NCBI GenBank assembly: GCA_014526335.1
Contig: JACTAT010000037.1
Coordinates: 2,189,777 to 2,253,776 of the forward strand
Length of the DNA stretch: 64,000 bases
Direction: 5' to 3'
From: Chrysaora quinquecirrha
Taxonomy: Eukaryota; Cnidaria; Scyphozoa; Semaeostomeae; Pelagiidae
Part shown: piece by piece, positions 34,701 to 46,432 of the stretch
How positions within the stretch are numbered: position 1 is the stretch's first letter
Layout of the letters: each line of letters starts with the position of its first letter
Translations under genes and position numbers: made by a program
Notes under the pieces: generated by a model
Databases searched by the model: none
Seen by the model: the letters and a program-made list of their open reading frames with translations, nothing else
What the model was told of the DNA's origin: nothing

Positions 34701-36732
34701 CTGGAAATAATTTTGACTTCAAGTTTGAAATATATTGGCATGTGCCAATTTTGTGCATACATAAAATGCCTTATTAATGATTCCAAAATTTTATGAAATT
34801 ATTAACCCTATTTCAGATATTTTTAAATCTTACCGTGATATCTTTTTACGATAGCAAGTTTATATTAAATTTGCCATCTTGCTTCAACTGTTGGTGCTTA
34901 AAACTCTGCATGTAACATTATTCACATACTATTATTAATTTTAATTTTGACGTAATATTTTTGGATTTGTGGTAAAGTGTTGTTTTTATTTTTGCTTGCA
35001 TGTGCTATACTTCATTATGTAGTGACACAGTAGGTTATACATTTGAGTTTTTACTCTTTTCTGAACACTTTGATTAAACCATAGATGTTACTTGGTATAA
35101 TTCCTGAGAATGAGAATAATGCAGATGGAATCCAGAAAGTTCTTAATGAATTGCACTCAAAGTATGTTCCTTCTGCTGTCATTGATGGCGATACAGTATG
35201 TGGTGTTCAAGGCTTTGCTGCTGACCAACTAAGTGTTGAAAGGGGAGTCAACTGTCTGTTCCAACTACAAAATGGCTTTACTGCAGTGGAACGAATGGAT
35301 GGTATCCACATGGAAGTGGCAGATTTTCATGCTCAGATGAAGTTTTTTCAAGTAAGTTAAAAGCTTTAGCCAAGTCTCATTTGTCGAATATAAAATTCAA
35401 TCCAAATTAATTATCAATTTCCAACCTCTGCAGTGACAAAACCAAACAATATGGCTTTTATAATATTCTAGTTTGGGCCATTAACTAAAGCATTGACAGA
35501 AAAAATTTTTCAGAATAAATATCTCATAATGCCTCATTTCCTTTAAGGTTGGATTTGACCATTTCTACCGTCATGGCAAAGGTTCAGAAGACAAATGTAC
35601 CATGCTTGCTGATAAACTGCTCATTAATAGAAAGAATATTTCTACAGAAGTTAAGAAAAAATTTAATGCATGCAAAAAATTTTTCACCCTGGAAATTGAA
35701 GCAAGAGTAATTGCTTCAGCTATGGTTATTCTGGGATTGCAATCAATTTCTGATCAGCCTAGTGAATCAAAGTTACCTCCTGAAATTCTCACTGGAACAG
35801 ATGATCAGAAGAAGACTTTCTTAGATGGTCTTGCCTTTCAAGTGGTAGATGCTTTTATTATGAATGACACCACTTTCAGATCCATTGAAGAACAGCAGAA
35901 ATACAATGACTGGCTGCAAGAGTGTAATCCAAGAACAAGTGATGGACGGTATAAATGTAGATTGCCAAGCTGTGATAAAACCTTTAAGTATGATGGAAAG
36001 ATAAGGAAGGATCATGAAATTTTGCATGGATATCATAAACCCGCTAGCCTAAAAGACCCAAAAAAATTGAAGGATGATATGCATAACTACCAATGCTCCT
36101 TCTTAGAGTATGGGATGATACAGATGAATTTCCAAGATGCAATCACAGAAGGTGATGGAGGAAGGGTGTATAGATCTTGGAAATTTATGTTACCGTACCT
36201 GAGAATGGATGGCCCTGCAAGCAGGAAGTATGCTTTGGAGGGGCTATATTTAATTGTCCAAGAAAGTGCACTTCTCTCTCAACGAGATGCCCATAGGCTG
36301 ATATGGAATAGGTTCCATAAAGCAAAATCTGGAATGGGTGGCAATATTCCCTTGGATATGGCCTTAGAACATTATAATCTGCTTATTAAAACAATTCTCA
36401 GAAAACTAGGCTCTAATGTGACAAATGTGAAAGCACTGGACAGAAGGATCAAAGCATTAACTGCAAATAAAACACTTATTGACAATTTTGATGGAGAATG
36501 TGGTGTCATCAAAAGATCTGGTAAGCATTTTGCAAGATCAGTTGATAAAGATCTAAAAAAACTTGTCAATCAACTGATTTCTGAAAAGGCAATGGAATTT
36601 GTACCTGGTAGAGCCTACAAAGTATTTACAAAATGCAAGAAATCACTGTTGGAGGATTTCTCTATTCATGAATTTTACTCCTGGATCACTGAACACAAAA
36701 GGCGCATAGCAGGACAACTTAGTGGGAGATAA
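31731..36732 (+). CDS. DUF6589-type protein, candidate transposase
   Basis: The ATG at 31731 opens a zinc-binding N-terminus (CTLCFLE ... CRKCVDLLKRRKK), similar in layout to ZAD-like domains. Between 31960 and 32010 the frame changes, through a frameshift or an unseen intron. Later exons fit GT-AG sites with consistent phases: to 32779, 32916-33288, 34309-34670, 35085-35351 and 35548-36732. The core has the family hallmarks PENENNADGIQKVL, VIDGDTVCGVQGFAADQLSVERG, GIHMEVADFHAQMKF and HFYRHGKGSEDK. The last exon has a C2H2-like finger (CRLPSCDKTFKYDGKIRKDH). The Asp of DGDT and the Asp of ADQL are candidates for a DDE-type centre; that is inference. The gene is convergent with the RecQ gene, 115 bp apart. 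Confidence 0.75.
33360..33804. mobile_element. 445-bp AGCCGC-rich MITE inside a DUF6589-gene intron
   Basis: Terminal inverted repeats GGGGGCCTATTATAGG / CCTATAATAGGCCCCC are flanked by the 6-bp direct repeat TGTATG (33354-33359 and 33805-33810). The inside is rich in AGCCGC and AACCGC repeats and has no coding capacity. It lies in the intron 33289-34308, so it is spliced out. Confidence 0.85.
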
Positions 36733-36847
36733 TTTAAGAACTGAGAAACAAATATTTAACACTCAACCTAACTTGGTATGCTCATAAATTTTCTGGCTGT
36801 ATTGTACTTATTTTGTAAAACAATTTTTGGTAAAGTTCATCTATCAT

Positions 36848-39047
36848 CTATTCCATCAAAGTTGGAGCCTCAAAAATTTCAGAAATATCAACAGAGTGAG
36901 CTGCAGATGCATTCGTGGAATCCATCAAACTGTCAATCTCTGCCAAAAATCCACTATCCATCAGTAATTCTACGTTCGATTCATTACAACTCATTTCCAT
37001 TTCTTTCCAATTTGAATGCATTTCTTGGTCACCATCATCCTCAGGATACTCGTCTTCGGATTCAAAGTTTACTTTTAAGTCTCCAATATCTACATCATTA
37101 AAAACGGAAGCAACTATGCACAAAATATTATTTGCATGCAAACGTCTCCAAATTTCAACTCTTGATGTTATATCATCTATCGAAAAAAAATACTGACAGT
37201 TTTTGAGAACTTGATGCATTTGAAATGCATTGAACTCAAAATTATGGCCAAAACAGGATAGAACTCTTTCATCTCCGGTTTTATGATTCTGAAGATTAGC
37301 CAAGTATGACTTCAATTTTTCCTGAAGCTCTAATAGTTGATCCTTCGAAACAGTTCTAACACGTGTGTCTGGAATGTATTTCTTTATTTCAAATCTAAGC
37401 ATATCTTGACAGCTCCTATTTATATCACATTCACATTTTGTTGCACAAATATCACAGCAGGGACACTGAATAGATTCTGTAAGTGGGAAGCTTTTGAATG
37501 ATTTCAATATTGCTGCTCTTCTACAACCTCCTTGATACACATACTCTTTCATGTCATCGTTACATCTTGCTGTTAAATAACTATTGTAAAGGAGATGGCA
37601 AATACTTTGCTTCCCATCCCTACCTGCCCTACCACATTCCTGTAAATAGGATTCCATATTTGTAGATGGTCCAAAATGGATGACAGTGTTAAATCCTGCA
37701 CAATTGACTCCCATTCCAAAAGCCACAGTGCAAATAATGACTCGTAGGTGACTGTTTTTGTTATTCGCCTCATTGATGATGTGCTCCTTTACACTAGGAG
37801 GGGTTCCTGCATGGAACATTTCAACCAATCGATTATGTGGTTTTATTTCTTCTTTAAAGTAGAATCTATTTCCAAGCTTCTCTTGAAACATTTGCCATAT
37901 AAGTGCACATTGCTTTCGCGTATGACAATATATCAATGTTCTATCTGACTCTTCCCTTTTGCATATAATTGCATTTATATTATTCATAAAAATTTCTTCA
38001 ATACCAAATTCTCTGTCAACATATGTAACTGTAAACTTTAGGTTGTCTTTCATTGGATTTTTTTCCAAACAAAAAGTGTTCTTTGAATCCAAGGCAAGTG
38101 TCTCAAATATTCTGTTTTTTGTGACCAATGTGGCTGTTGCTGTGAACACACCAAGTTTAACACTTGAATCCAGCAATGCACGCATTTCAAACAATCTGGT
38201 GTACCACTTTCTGAAGGGAGAGTTTTTTCCAGTTCCATACCCCCTGAAATAAGGAATACACATTTGGAATATATATATTTAAAGGTTTTTCAACGAAAAT
38301 TTCTTTTTAACATAGAAAGTTGAGTGTTAAAATTCGAGGAGAAGAATCGTTATTTCCAGATAATGATATGTCTGTATGTAGGCCTATACAATAGGTACAC
38401 AGTGAAGCCAAAAACAGGAGAGTTCTTGCACACTGGAAGACAGACACGAGCAAGTGGGACTATTAAATTCTGCAAGTTATTAACTTCTATTTACAGTACA
38501 CTCACCACTGGCTGATACAATGAGCCTCATCAAATATCACGCCAACACAGTTCTCTTTGAAATAGGCACCACAAAGATACCCTCTCCATTTTTCGATTGC
38601 AAGCATCGATTCTGGTGATGAAAAAATGATATTGAAACCACCGCCTTCGTGAATGACTTTCAACTTCTCTTCGTCTTCATCACTAGTAATGGCAACAGCA
38701 GGCACACCAACTGAGTCTAAATATTTTACTTGATCGTACATCAATGCTTTTATGGGCGAAATAACCAACACTATGCATGTCAACAAAGGAAAATCCAACA
38801 AATGATCAGCAATAATTGGTATGGACTGGAAAATAAGCGATTTGCCATACCCAGTTGGCGCACTGAAATAAACATTTCTATCTTGAAAGAACTTTCTTAA
38901 AATCGTTTCTTGCTCGCTGCGAAGACATTCCACATTGAAAATTCTACATACTTGCTTTACTCCCTCCTCAAAGCGTTCTTCATTCCACTTTAAATTTTGT
39001 AAACAGGGAAAGTGTAGCCTTTCGCTGTGGACGTGTCTTTCCTCCAT
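36848..39047 (-). CDS. RecQ-family DNA helicase, transposon-borne
   Basis: Two minus-strand exons, 39047-38506 and 38243-36848, join in phase and encode about 645 residues. The motifs are in order: Walker A APTGYGKSLIFQ near residue 65, SPIKALMYDQV, DEAH in VIFDEAHCISQWG spanning the splice junction, VIICTVAFGMGVN, and motif VI in YLQECGRAGRDG. A Cys-rich zinc region follows (CPCCDICATKCEC), like the RecQ C-terminal zinc subdomain. It should unwind 3'-tailed DNA using ATP. The position inside the terminal repeats shows that it moves with the element. The catalytic motifs are intact and no frameshift is seen. Confidence 0.88.
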
Positions 39048-39186
39048 CTTTGATTTTGACTGTTTTTCCTGTAGTTTGACATGTGATCAATGATACATAT
39101 TCCTATTGGGTCCGGTAAATCTCGAACCGCCAAATGATTGGCTAAGGAACAATATGTTGACAATAGTAAAAAAATTGTGCAATCCT

Positions 39187-39279
39187 CCAGAAGACGAAAT
39201 CGGCCTGCGATTCGCAGACTTTACAAGAGACTCTTCGCCTCTCCTCCGCAGTTACCAAGTAAAGTCTGCACGCAGGCTA
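39187..39279 (-). repeat. Right terminal inverted repeat of the DUF6589/RecQ transposon
   Basis: This is the exact inverted copy of 31561-31653. It ends GCAGGCTA and is followed by the duplicated CCACTACCA at 39280-39288. Confidence 0.95.
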
Positions 39280-39392
39280 CCACTACCAGAAATTGTACCG
39301 TCGAGTTACCAACGTTTGCGGTAATCGCAGAGGTCAGCCAAACCTAACTGCAATGGAAAGGCCTCGCCCTGGAAGAATCTCCTTGTTGATCA
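39280..39392 (-). pseudogene. U1 snRNA middle segment of the interrupted copy
   Basis: From 39392 downward the minus strand reads TTGATCAACAAGGAGATTCT and continues through CCAGGGCGAGGCCTTTCCATTGC to the Sm-site region (CAATTTCTGG). This corresponds to U1 from about nucleotide 26 to the Sm site. Its left edge is the DUF6589/RecQ transposon and its right edge is the poly(A) end of a LINE. Confidence 0.82.
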
Positions 39393-39880
39393 ATTTTCTT
39401 TTTTTTTGAGCTAGGCACATGCCTACGCTCCTTTAATTTTTCAATTAAACTCAACATATTTACAATTTAAAATAATTTAATAAAATAAGATTGGAAATTG
39501 TTCACTAAAAGTTCAATGTTCATTGATGTATTGTTCATTGTTTATTGATTTTAAATTTCAGATTTCTAAATTTAACAAAATTATTCTAAACTACTATTCT
39601 AATAATCTTAATACTACAACAACAACAAAACTCTAACTACAACTAATCTTAATAAATTACTTACTTAACTAATGATAAAACTACAACTAATGAAATTAAT
39701 AAATTACTTAAATACATTTTAAATTACCTAAATAAACCTAAAGAAACCCAATACTATAAAATTCTAATGCTAAACCCAAATGAATAAACTACAACTTATT
39801 GAATACTTATATATTAGACATAAGTTCCTTAATAAAATCTATATAAATACTATATAAGAGAATTTCAAAAATATAGACAA
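39393..39880 (-). other. LINE 3' untranslated region, hairpin and poly(A)
   Basis: The sequence is AT-rich with no gene. Near its end on the minus strand a short hairpin (TAGGCA-TG-TGCCTA) is followed by CTC and an A-rich run (AAAAAAAAAG), and then U1. The second U1 copy shows the same design with a different hairpin (CTGGC-ATTC-GCCAG). Confidence 0.6.
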
Positions 39881-39892
39881 CTGTATTTAAAC

Positions 39893-39916
39893 GTTTCGAT
39901 CTATGATCTTCATCAG
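39893..39916 (-). ncRNA. Hammerhead ribozyme-like motif of the Penelope element
   Basis: The minus strand reads CTGATGA, then A, a GATC-ATA-GATC stem-loop, and GAAAC. Both conserved core boxes (CUGAUGA and GAAA) are intact. Hammerheads are a known feature of Penelope-like terminal repeats. Stems I and III were not modelled, so self-cleavage is unproven. Confidence 0.55.
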
Positions 39917-40385
39917 TAACTGTTTTTACAATGATTTGGGGCCTACTTAAATACCTATATTACAATGGGGTAACAACACAATAGCAACCTATCATGGGAA
40001 CCTGCCTAATACAACATAATGAATAAGACAAAATTATTGGGAGGGCCGTGGAGAAAAAGACAATAGAAAGGGAAAGACAAAGAGGAGAGGCTTAATTAGC
40101 GCGAAAGTTAAGAGTGTTATGCTGTAGAAAAAAAGACAATAGAAGTGAAAGACAAAGAGGAGAGGATAAATTAGCGCGAAAGTTGAGAGTGATTTGCTGT
40201 CTGTCCCAAGAGAAACAAACGAACGAAAAAGCAAAAAAACAAAAAAACAGGATACAGTATAGAGAAAAATAAAAATAAAACCATAAGAGCCCACACAGGT
40301 CCCTCCACACATAAATATAAGGAAAACAATAACAAATTAGAAAAGGAAAAACGTTAGAAATAGCAAAAACATGGGAGTAACAGGT

Positions 40386-41989
40386 CTAGGAGTCCACAAG
40401 TCTAACATTAAGCCCCCTAGGTGCAAAACTATCCAACTTAAACTGCCAAAATCCTTCTCTAACCCTAGAGTCCCCACATAACCTATCAATCATTTGCAAA
40501 CTAATATCCTCCTGAAAACCGTGATGACCCGCCTCTTGAAAATGCCTGAAAAATTCTACTTGTGGAACCAGTTCTCCTCTCTCAAACCTCCTAGCACACG
40601 ACTTATAATTATTAAACCTATTACGGAACGGAGTAAATGTACTGCCTACATACTGTACACCACAGACCTTGCAACCCGACAAATAAACTACATCCGATGA
40701 ATCACAATCCAATCTAGAATTTATCCTATACTCACTACTACTAACATGACTCACAAACTTATCTCCCTCTTTCATGAACTGACAAATCTGATAACGAGCC
40801 TTACCACAGCGATAACAACCCTTAACAAAGTCCTTCTGCGGCACAGGTGCAAGCCTAGCCCTAACCAGCAAGTCCTTGAGGTTTTTGGCATGTCTAAAAG
40901 CAACAAGCGGTTTGTTTGGAAAGACCCTCTTGTGCTCTTCAGATGCCTCCAACACAGGCTGAAGCCTACTTGTGACATTATGGATCTTATTAAGAGCTGA
41001 ATGATAACTAACTACAAGTTGGATACGGTCCCCCCGGCCTCGATTACGTCCAACATGATGCTCTAACAACCTGTCCCTATCAATGACCTTAACCCTATCA
41101 ACTTGTTCCCTGACAAAACCTTCCTCGTAGCCCCTTTTCGTCAACCATCCTACTAGTTCCTCTGACCTTTCCTCAAACTTAGCCTCATCAGAACAAATTC
41201 TACGAATCCTAAGAGCCTGGCCATACGGTATAGCATTCTTAATGTGCCATGGGTGACAAGAAGCCTTCTGCAAATACTGATGTGTATCTGTTGGTTTGCG
41301 GAAGAGGTCTGTCTCCAAGGCACGCCCCTTCCTACAAACCATAACATCCAAATAGCTAACCTCATCTCTGGAACTCTCAAACATAAACTTTATAACTCGA
41401 TGGAAGTTATTGACATATTCCATGAAGCTATCCAGTCTACGCTGACCGTGAGTCCAGATGAGAAACACATCGTAAATATACCTGAAGCAAACCATAGGCT
41501 TATCCGTACTCCCCTCCAACAACTTCCCTTCAAAATCAGCCATAAACAAATTAGCATACGCTGGAGCAAACTTAGTACCAATCGCCGTCCCTAATTTCTG
41601 CCTAAAAATCTTACCACCAAACTGGAAGACATTATTTTCCAAAACAACCTTAGCCAAATTAACAAGCGAACCTGTAGATACCCCTAAATTCTGCCTACTG
41701 TCCAGTGCATGCCGCATTGCCTCCAGCCCTTCATCGTGGGGGATGCTAGGATAAAGGCCCACGACATCCGCCGTACACAGCAAAGCATCATCAGCAATAT
41801 CCCCTATACCAGCGAGCAACGACAAGAAATGATTGGTGTCCTTAACATATGATGGAATACTACTAACAAGGGGGTTAAGATGATGATCTAAAAACACCAA
41901 AATATGTTCTGTAGCCATACCACAATTAGAGATAACTGGTCTACCTACTTCACCACTCAGACCTTTATGTATCTTAGGTAACAAATAAC
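40386..41989 (-). pseudogene. Penelope-like reverse transcriptase with GIY-YIG endonuclease
   Basis: The open frame begins at YLLPKIHKG, well inside the reverse transcriptase, so the N-terminal part is missing. Motif A is CTADVVGLYPSIPH, with its Asp. The catalytic motif reads CFRYIYDVFLIW where the family has YxDD-like YIDDI, so the first catalytic Asp is replaced by Tyr. The C-terminal GIY-YIG domain is clear, with VVYLSGCKVCGVQYVGSTFTPFRNRF, and the CYRCGKARYQIC zinc-binding linker lies before it. It is 532 codons without a stop, so it was lost by truncation and point mutation rather than by frameshift. Confidence 0.88.
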
Positions 41990-42121
41990 GTTTTTACACA
42001 GTTCCACGTTTTCGAGTAGAGGTGAGCTGTACTCAAAAACACGGAACTGGGAGCTCTTGCACAATTTTTTCCGTTCCAAGATTTCCGAGAGTTCCGAGAG
42101 TTCCGCGTTTTCGACCTGGCC
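41990..42121 (-). mobile_element. Foldback element fragment
   Basis: It contains one hairpin unit and one terminal arm of the foldback family seen complete at 46433-47862. It ends GACCTGGCC against the LINE ORF2 (before TTTTGATC). The other arm is missing where the Penelope element begins. Confidence 0.75.
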
Positions 42122-45100
42122 TTTTGATCTTTCAAGATGAGCATATTGTAAATTGCTTTGCAATTCAGAGATGAAAATAAAACATATTCATCTTTGGTAT
42201 TTTTAATATAAAAGTCATCAGATAAACTACTTTCATTGCTGCACTCAGTTGTTATTTTTTGTTTCCATTCAGGGGGTAAACGTGATTTCAATTTGGAGTA
42301 GAAACTGTCTGAGAAACCAGAAGGGATTAATTCATGCAGGGCATTGGAAGGTAAGAATCCAGTTGTAAATTCATAAGAAATATCTCGTATTGTGGTAATG
42401 TTAGCTTGTAGCCAAGCATTACTGGTATCAACATGTGTGAAATAGTTGTCGAATAAAGGTTCATTGTAAATTCCTTCAATATCTGTGGGTTTTAGTCTAA
42501 GGTCTGAAAAGTTTGCTGCAAAACATTTTATAACATCTCGATAAAACTGTGGGACATGTTTCATTTCGATTGGACGTAAGTAACATTTGAATATTTTGGC
42601 ACCAATGTTAAAGTTCTTATACTTATCAAAGTTCAAGGCGAACAGTGCTTTCCATTTAGACTGATTGTCATTTTGAAGATATTTTGAAATCCAAGATAAT
42701 TTAATGGCATCAGCTTTCTTTTCAATATCAATAATATTCAACCCTCCTAATTCGTATGGAAGTCTTGCTTGCGTACGTTTAATAGGATCTTTTTTATTCT
42801 GATAAATGAACTTCCACAGTTTATCATTGATTTTTTTGAGAGCCCACTGGGGAAGGGATATATGGCTGCAGTGTACCAGAAAACCGAGCTGGCCAGCTGG
42901 TTTGCAACCACAGCCCTCCCCCTCAAGGAAAGATCACGAGAAGTCCAAAGGTCTAAAGTTTTACAGAATTTATTTATGCGAGGATCCCGGGTTTCTTTTT
43001 CTTTCAAAATAGGGCCATGAAAAACACCAAGGATTTTCAATGCTTCCCTGCCCCGTTTTAAATTATATGGATTATCTGATCTGTTTTTATATCTTCCAAG
43101 CCAAATTCCATTACTTTTTCCTTTGTTTATTTTAGCTCCTGATGCCATTTCAAAATCTTGGACTGAAAGTTGATTTGATTTACTGTTCACCTTGCAGGAT
43201 TATTGTTGTGTCATCAGCATACTGGGTAATTTTAAATTCAACATTTTTTATTGTAATACCAGTAATGTCTTGGTTGTTTTCTGACTGATATTGCAAACAT
43301 TTCAGAAAAGAGGACATATAATAAGGGGGATAGGGGACATCCCTGCCTCACTCCCCTACCAAGGGTGAACGGGGCAGAGATGTACCCATTTACTTTAACA
43401 CAACTACTAATATTATGATACAATGTTTTAATATATAAAATGAATTGTGGCCCAAAACCAAAGCTTTCTAGGGTTTTGAAAAGGAAATTCAAGTTTACAT
43501 GGTCAAAGGCTTTCATTTGATCTAAAGAAACAAGGGCTGCTGGGAGATTTTCATTTTTCAGGATAGTAAATAAGATCTCTTAATATATGGCGGTGTGACA
43601 AAATTGATCTATTTGGGACACTGCATGTTTGATCTTCAGAAACAATGGTTGAAAATACATTTCGTAAACGATTGGCAAAGTCTTGCAATTATCTTGTAGT
43701 CAACATTGAGCAGACTAATTGGTCTCCAATTACCTAGATCACTTTTGTCACCTTTCTTGTAAAGCGTTGAAATTAAGCTTACATGTTGAGAGTGGGAAAG
43801 TTGTTGTTATTCAAAGCAGGTGTTAGCAACCCTTGTAAAATGCTCCCCAATGATATTCCAGAAGGTTTTATAAAACTCTACTGGAATACCATCGAGGCCT
43901 GGTGTTTTATTATTTTTCACTTTAGAAAGTGCTGTTTATAATTCATCTTTTGTTAGTTGGCCTTCACAAGCGTCTCTGTCAATGTCTGAAAGTCTGTTTT
44001 CTACTTTTGAAAAGAGTTATTGCTTAGTAGTATCTGTTCATTCGTTTGCAAACAAGTCAGAGTAAAATTGTTTGACAGTTTGACAAGCATATCTTTTGGA
44101 TTGTGTACTATTGTTCCTGTTTTGGTCTTAACAGATTTCATAACTTGAGCAGCCTGGCATTTTTTCTCTAAGTTACAAAAATATTTGGTGACCCTTTCAC
44201 CCTCTTCTGTCGTGCTTTTGCTTTGACTTTAAAATTGAAAGCTTCATTTGTTTCAAGGCATTTTATTTCTTTTGAGATACGGTGAACTAAATCTTTGAAT
44301 GATTGTCTGTCTGTCTGTTCTGCTTTTTTTTGACTGCATTACGTAATTGTTTATAGAGTTTTGATTTCTTCTTTTTGCGTTCAATTGAGAGTTTTATGCA
44401 ATATTGTTTGGTAATTTTTGCTATTTGTTTTTTAGCTTTATCCCACCAGTCAAGTGGATTACGAAAGTCATCAAAGATAGAAATCCAAAACTGGAGAAAT
44501 CCGGACATTGCAAGCTGATATTCTTCTTGTTGTAAGATGGACGTATTCATTTTCCATGATCCCTTTCCCCTCTTTATGTTATCAAAATCAAAAACCAGTA
44601 ACAGTTTTTGATGATCAGAGTGAGGAAAAGGAACAATTTCACATTTTGTAAAGTAGTTCATTGTAGCTTTTGAGGTATAAAATCTGTCAAGTCTGCTGTT
44701 TGTTCCAACTGGGCTTTTGTATGTATATTGCTTTTCATCAGGGTGGAAGGTTCTCCAAATATCTTGTAAATAATTTTTATTAATTGTCTCAATAAGAGGA
44801 TTTTTTTATCTGTCTATGTATGTTATGTCTCTACTTCTGTCTAGGTTAGTATCAAGAACTGTATTGAAATCACCACCGTAAATAATATATTCGACATCTG
44901 GATAATTTTTGATTTTAGTATGAATTTCAGAAAATTTATCCTTTTTTTGTGTTTTATTACCTCCTGCGGGGGCGTATACATTTATCAATAGAAAGCGGTG
45001 ATCGACATAGGTCAAGTCAGTGAAAATATAGTTTCCTTCTTGGCAAATGGCATTTGAATGTATATAGTTGCATTGAAATTTTCAGAAATGAGAGTGCTAA

Positions 45101-45308
45101 CACCTGCAAAATTATTTGGGGAAATTGAGTGAATTTTTATTCCTTTCCACCTTTGATCAGAAATAATAGAGTTTTTTGTGTTATGGTTTAAATGTGTTTC
45201 CTGCAAAAGTACAATGCTTGGCTTATCATTATTTAAATTGTGGAAAATTGATTCTGATTTTGTTGGTTCGTTTAAACCATTAACATTTATACTAATAATG
45301 GATGGCAT
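42122..45308 (-). pseudogene. LINE ORF2: AP endonuclease and reverse transcriptase, degenerate
   Basis: The start at 45308 reads MPSIISINVNGLNEPTKSES, the L1/Tx1 endonuclease opening. LLQETHLN (catalytic Glu) and INVYAPAG with YGGDFNTVLD follow. After several frames come reverse-transcriptase motifs: NNKTPGLDGIPVEFYKTFW (about 43920-43860), KAFDHVNLNFLFKTL (43516) and GVRQGCPLSPLLY near 43340. The region DFEMASGAKINKGKSNGIWLG (43165) and an L1-like C-terminal domain to 42122 follow. At least five frameshifts are present. The YxDD motif lies in a broken stretch near 43220 (QYADDT on the minus strand). It belongs to the L1/Tx1 group, members of which are known for site-specific insertion. Confidence 0.85.
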
Positions 45309-45633
45309 AATTTATTTTGATTTTGGACCACAATTCAATTCTAATTAGAAATTATGAAAAATTATGATAAAATCATAGGGACGAGGGGGGGAGGGGTGTT
45401 AAATCATTCGCCTGTGCCTGTTTGTTGTTTTTGCTTCTTCTTTGTAGATGATCTTTCTTGCGTCTTTGCTGTCTGTGTCGATGAGGAGGATGAAAGTGGT
45501 CTCTTCTGTTGGGATTGATTGAATGTGTAATGATGGGAAGGTGGTGGCTGGGTGAGTGAAAAACTAGGGGTGACGACCGGAATTGACCTGATTTGATTTG
45601 GAATTGAAAAAAGTGTAGCTGCGATTTCTGGGG
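45309..45633 (-). other. Spacer between LINE ORF1 and ORF2
   Basis: The interval shows the end of a Ser/Pro-rich ORF1 tail in other frames (VVTPSFSLTQPPPSHHYTFN) and a short AT-rich gap. No separate gene is seen. Confidence 0.4.
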
Positions 45634-46432
45634 TTATTCGTTTTCATGATTTGGAGATGATGTTTCTTGTGTTTTGTGTGAGTGTGATGTGGTGGTGATT
45701 AACGGTGTCTTGGATGGAGTAGAGGATAATTGATTTGGTGGTTGGTCATATGAAGAAGGGTTCTTTGTTGATGAAATGATGTGTGCAGGTAGAATTGATT
45801 GAGATTGGCTTTCGTTGTTGGCTTGAGATGATTCTGGTGAAGTTTGGACAATGAGCTGGGTTTCAAGTTGTGACTGGATGACTGGTGATGAACGAGTGTT
45901 GTTGGTGTCCTCAACCTGACTTCCACTGTTTTTGACAAATTGTGTCTCGTCGCTGTCATCTGGTCCACTCTCACTCTGTGCCCCATGTTGTTGTTGCAGT
46001 TGCAGTTGATGTGGTTTAGTAGAGGGCCTAAGTTTGTATTTAGGCCCTGCAGGTCTGTCCTGTTCGTCTGTCTCACTCGCACATTGTTCGTCCTGTTGCG
46101 TTTGTCGTGTAGGTAAGGGCCTAAGACGGCTCTTAGGCAGTGGTCTGTCAAAGTCACTGTCGTAGTCAGAAAGTATAACTGTATCACAGTTACTGTTATG
46201 GTCGTTGTTATTGTCACTGTCCATGTTTCTGTCAGATTGTTCTGTACATGCTGTATTGTGGGTTGTAGGTCTGTCTCCGTTTTGTCTTATGTCACAGTCA
46301 TTGTAGTGATGTCCTTCGTCTCCACAGTGGAAGCATAGTTTTAGACCCCTAAGTTCGCATTGAGATGTGATATTTGGAGTTGCAATGCATACAAACTTGT
46401 TGACGTCCCCTGAATGATATGAGCAATTTCTG

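Larger units (their letters stand above)
31561..39279. mobile_element. DNA transposon encoding DUF6589-type protein and RecQ helicase
   Basis: The element is 7719 bp with perfect 93-bp terminal inverted repeats (TAGCCTGCGTGCAGAC...). It is flanked by the 9-bp direct repeat CCACTACCA. The uninterrupted target is present in the window at 49867-49875 within another U1 copy, which confirms both the boundaries and the duplication. Inside are two convergent intron-containing genes: a DUF6589-like protein on the plus strand and a RecQ-family helicase on the minus strand, plus an intronic MITE. DUF6589-like proteins have no settled function. Their place between the terminal repeats makes this one the candidate transposase, and the helicase a candidate partner in mobilisation or repair. 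Confidence 0.9.
39880..41989 (-). mobile_element. Penelope-like element, 5'-truncated
   Basis: It comprises a reverse-transcriptase/GIY-YIG gene (41989-40386) and about 500 bp of downstream sequence with a hammerhead-type ribozyme core. That sequence also has a 70-bp tandem repeat at 40048-40195 (GACAAAGAGGAGAGG ... GCGCGAAAGTT). The left limit on the plus strand is approximate. The 5' end is cut where it meets a foldback fragment. Confidence 0.7.

Noticed and set aside
40034..40312. Phe/Leu-rich minus-strand frames
   Set aside because: They come from a purine-rich tandem repeat in the Penelope 3' region, and two frames are equally open.
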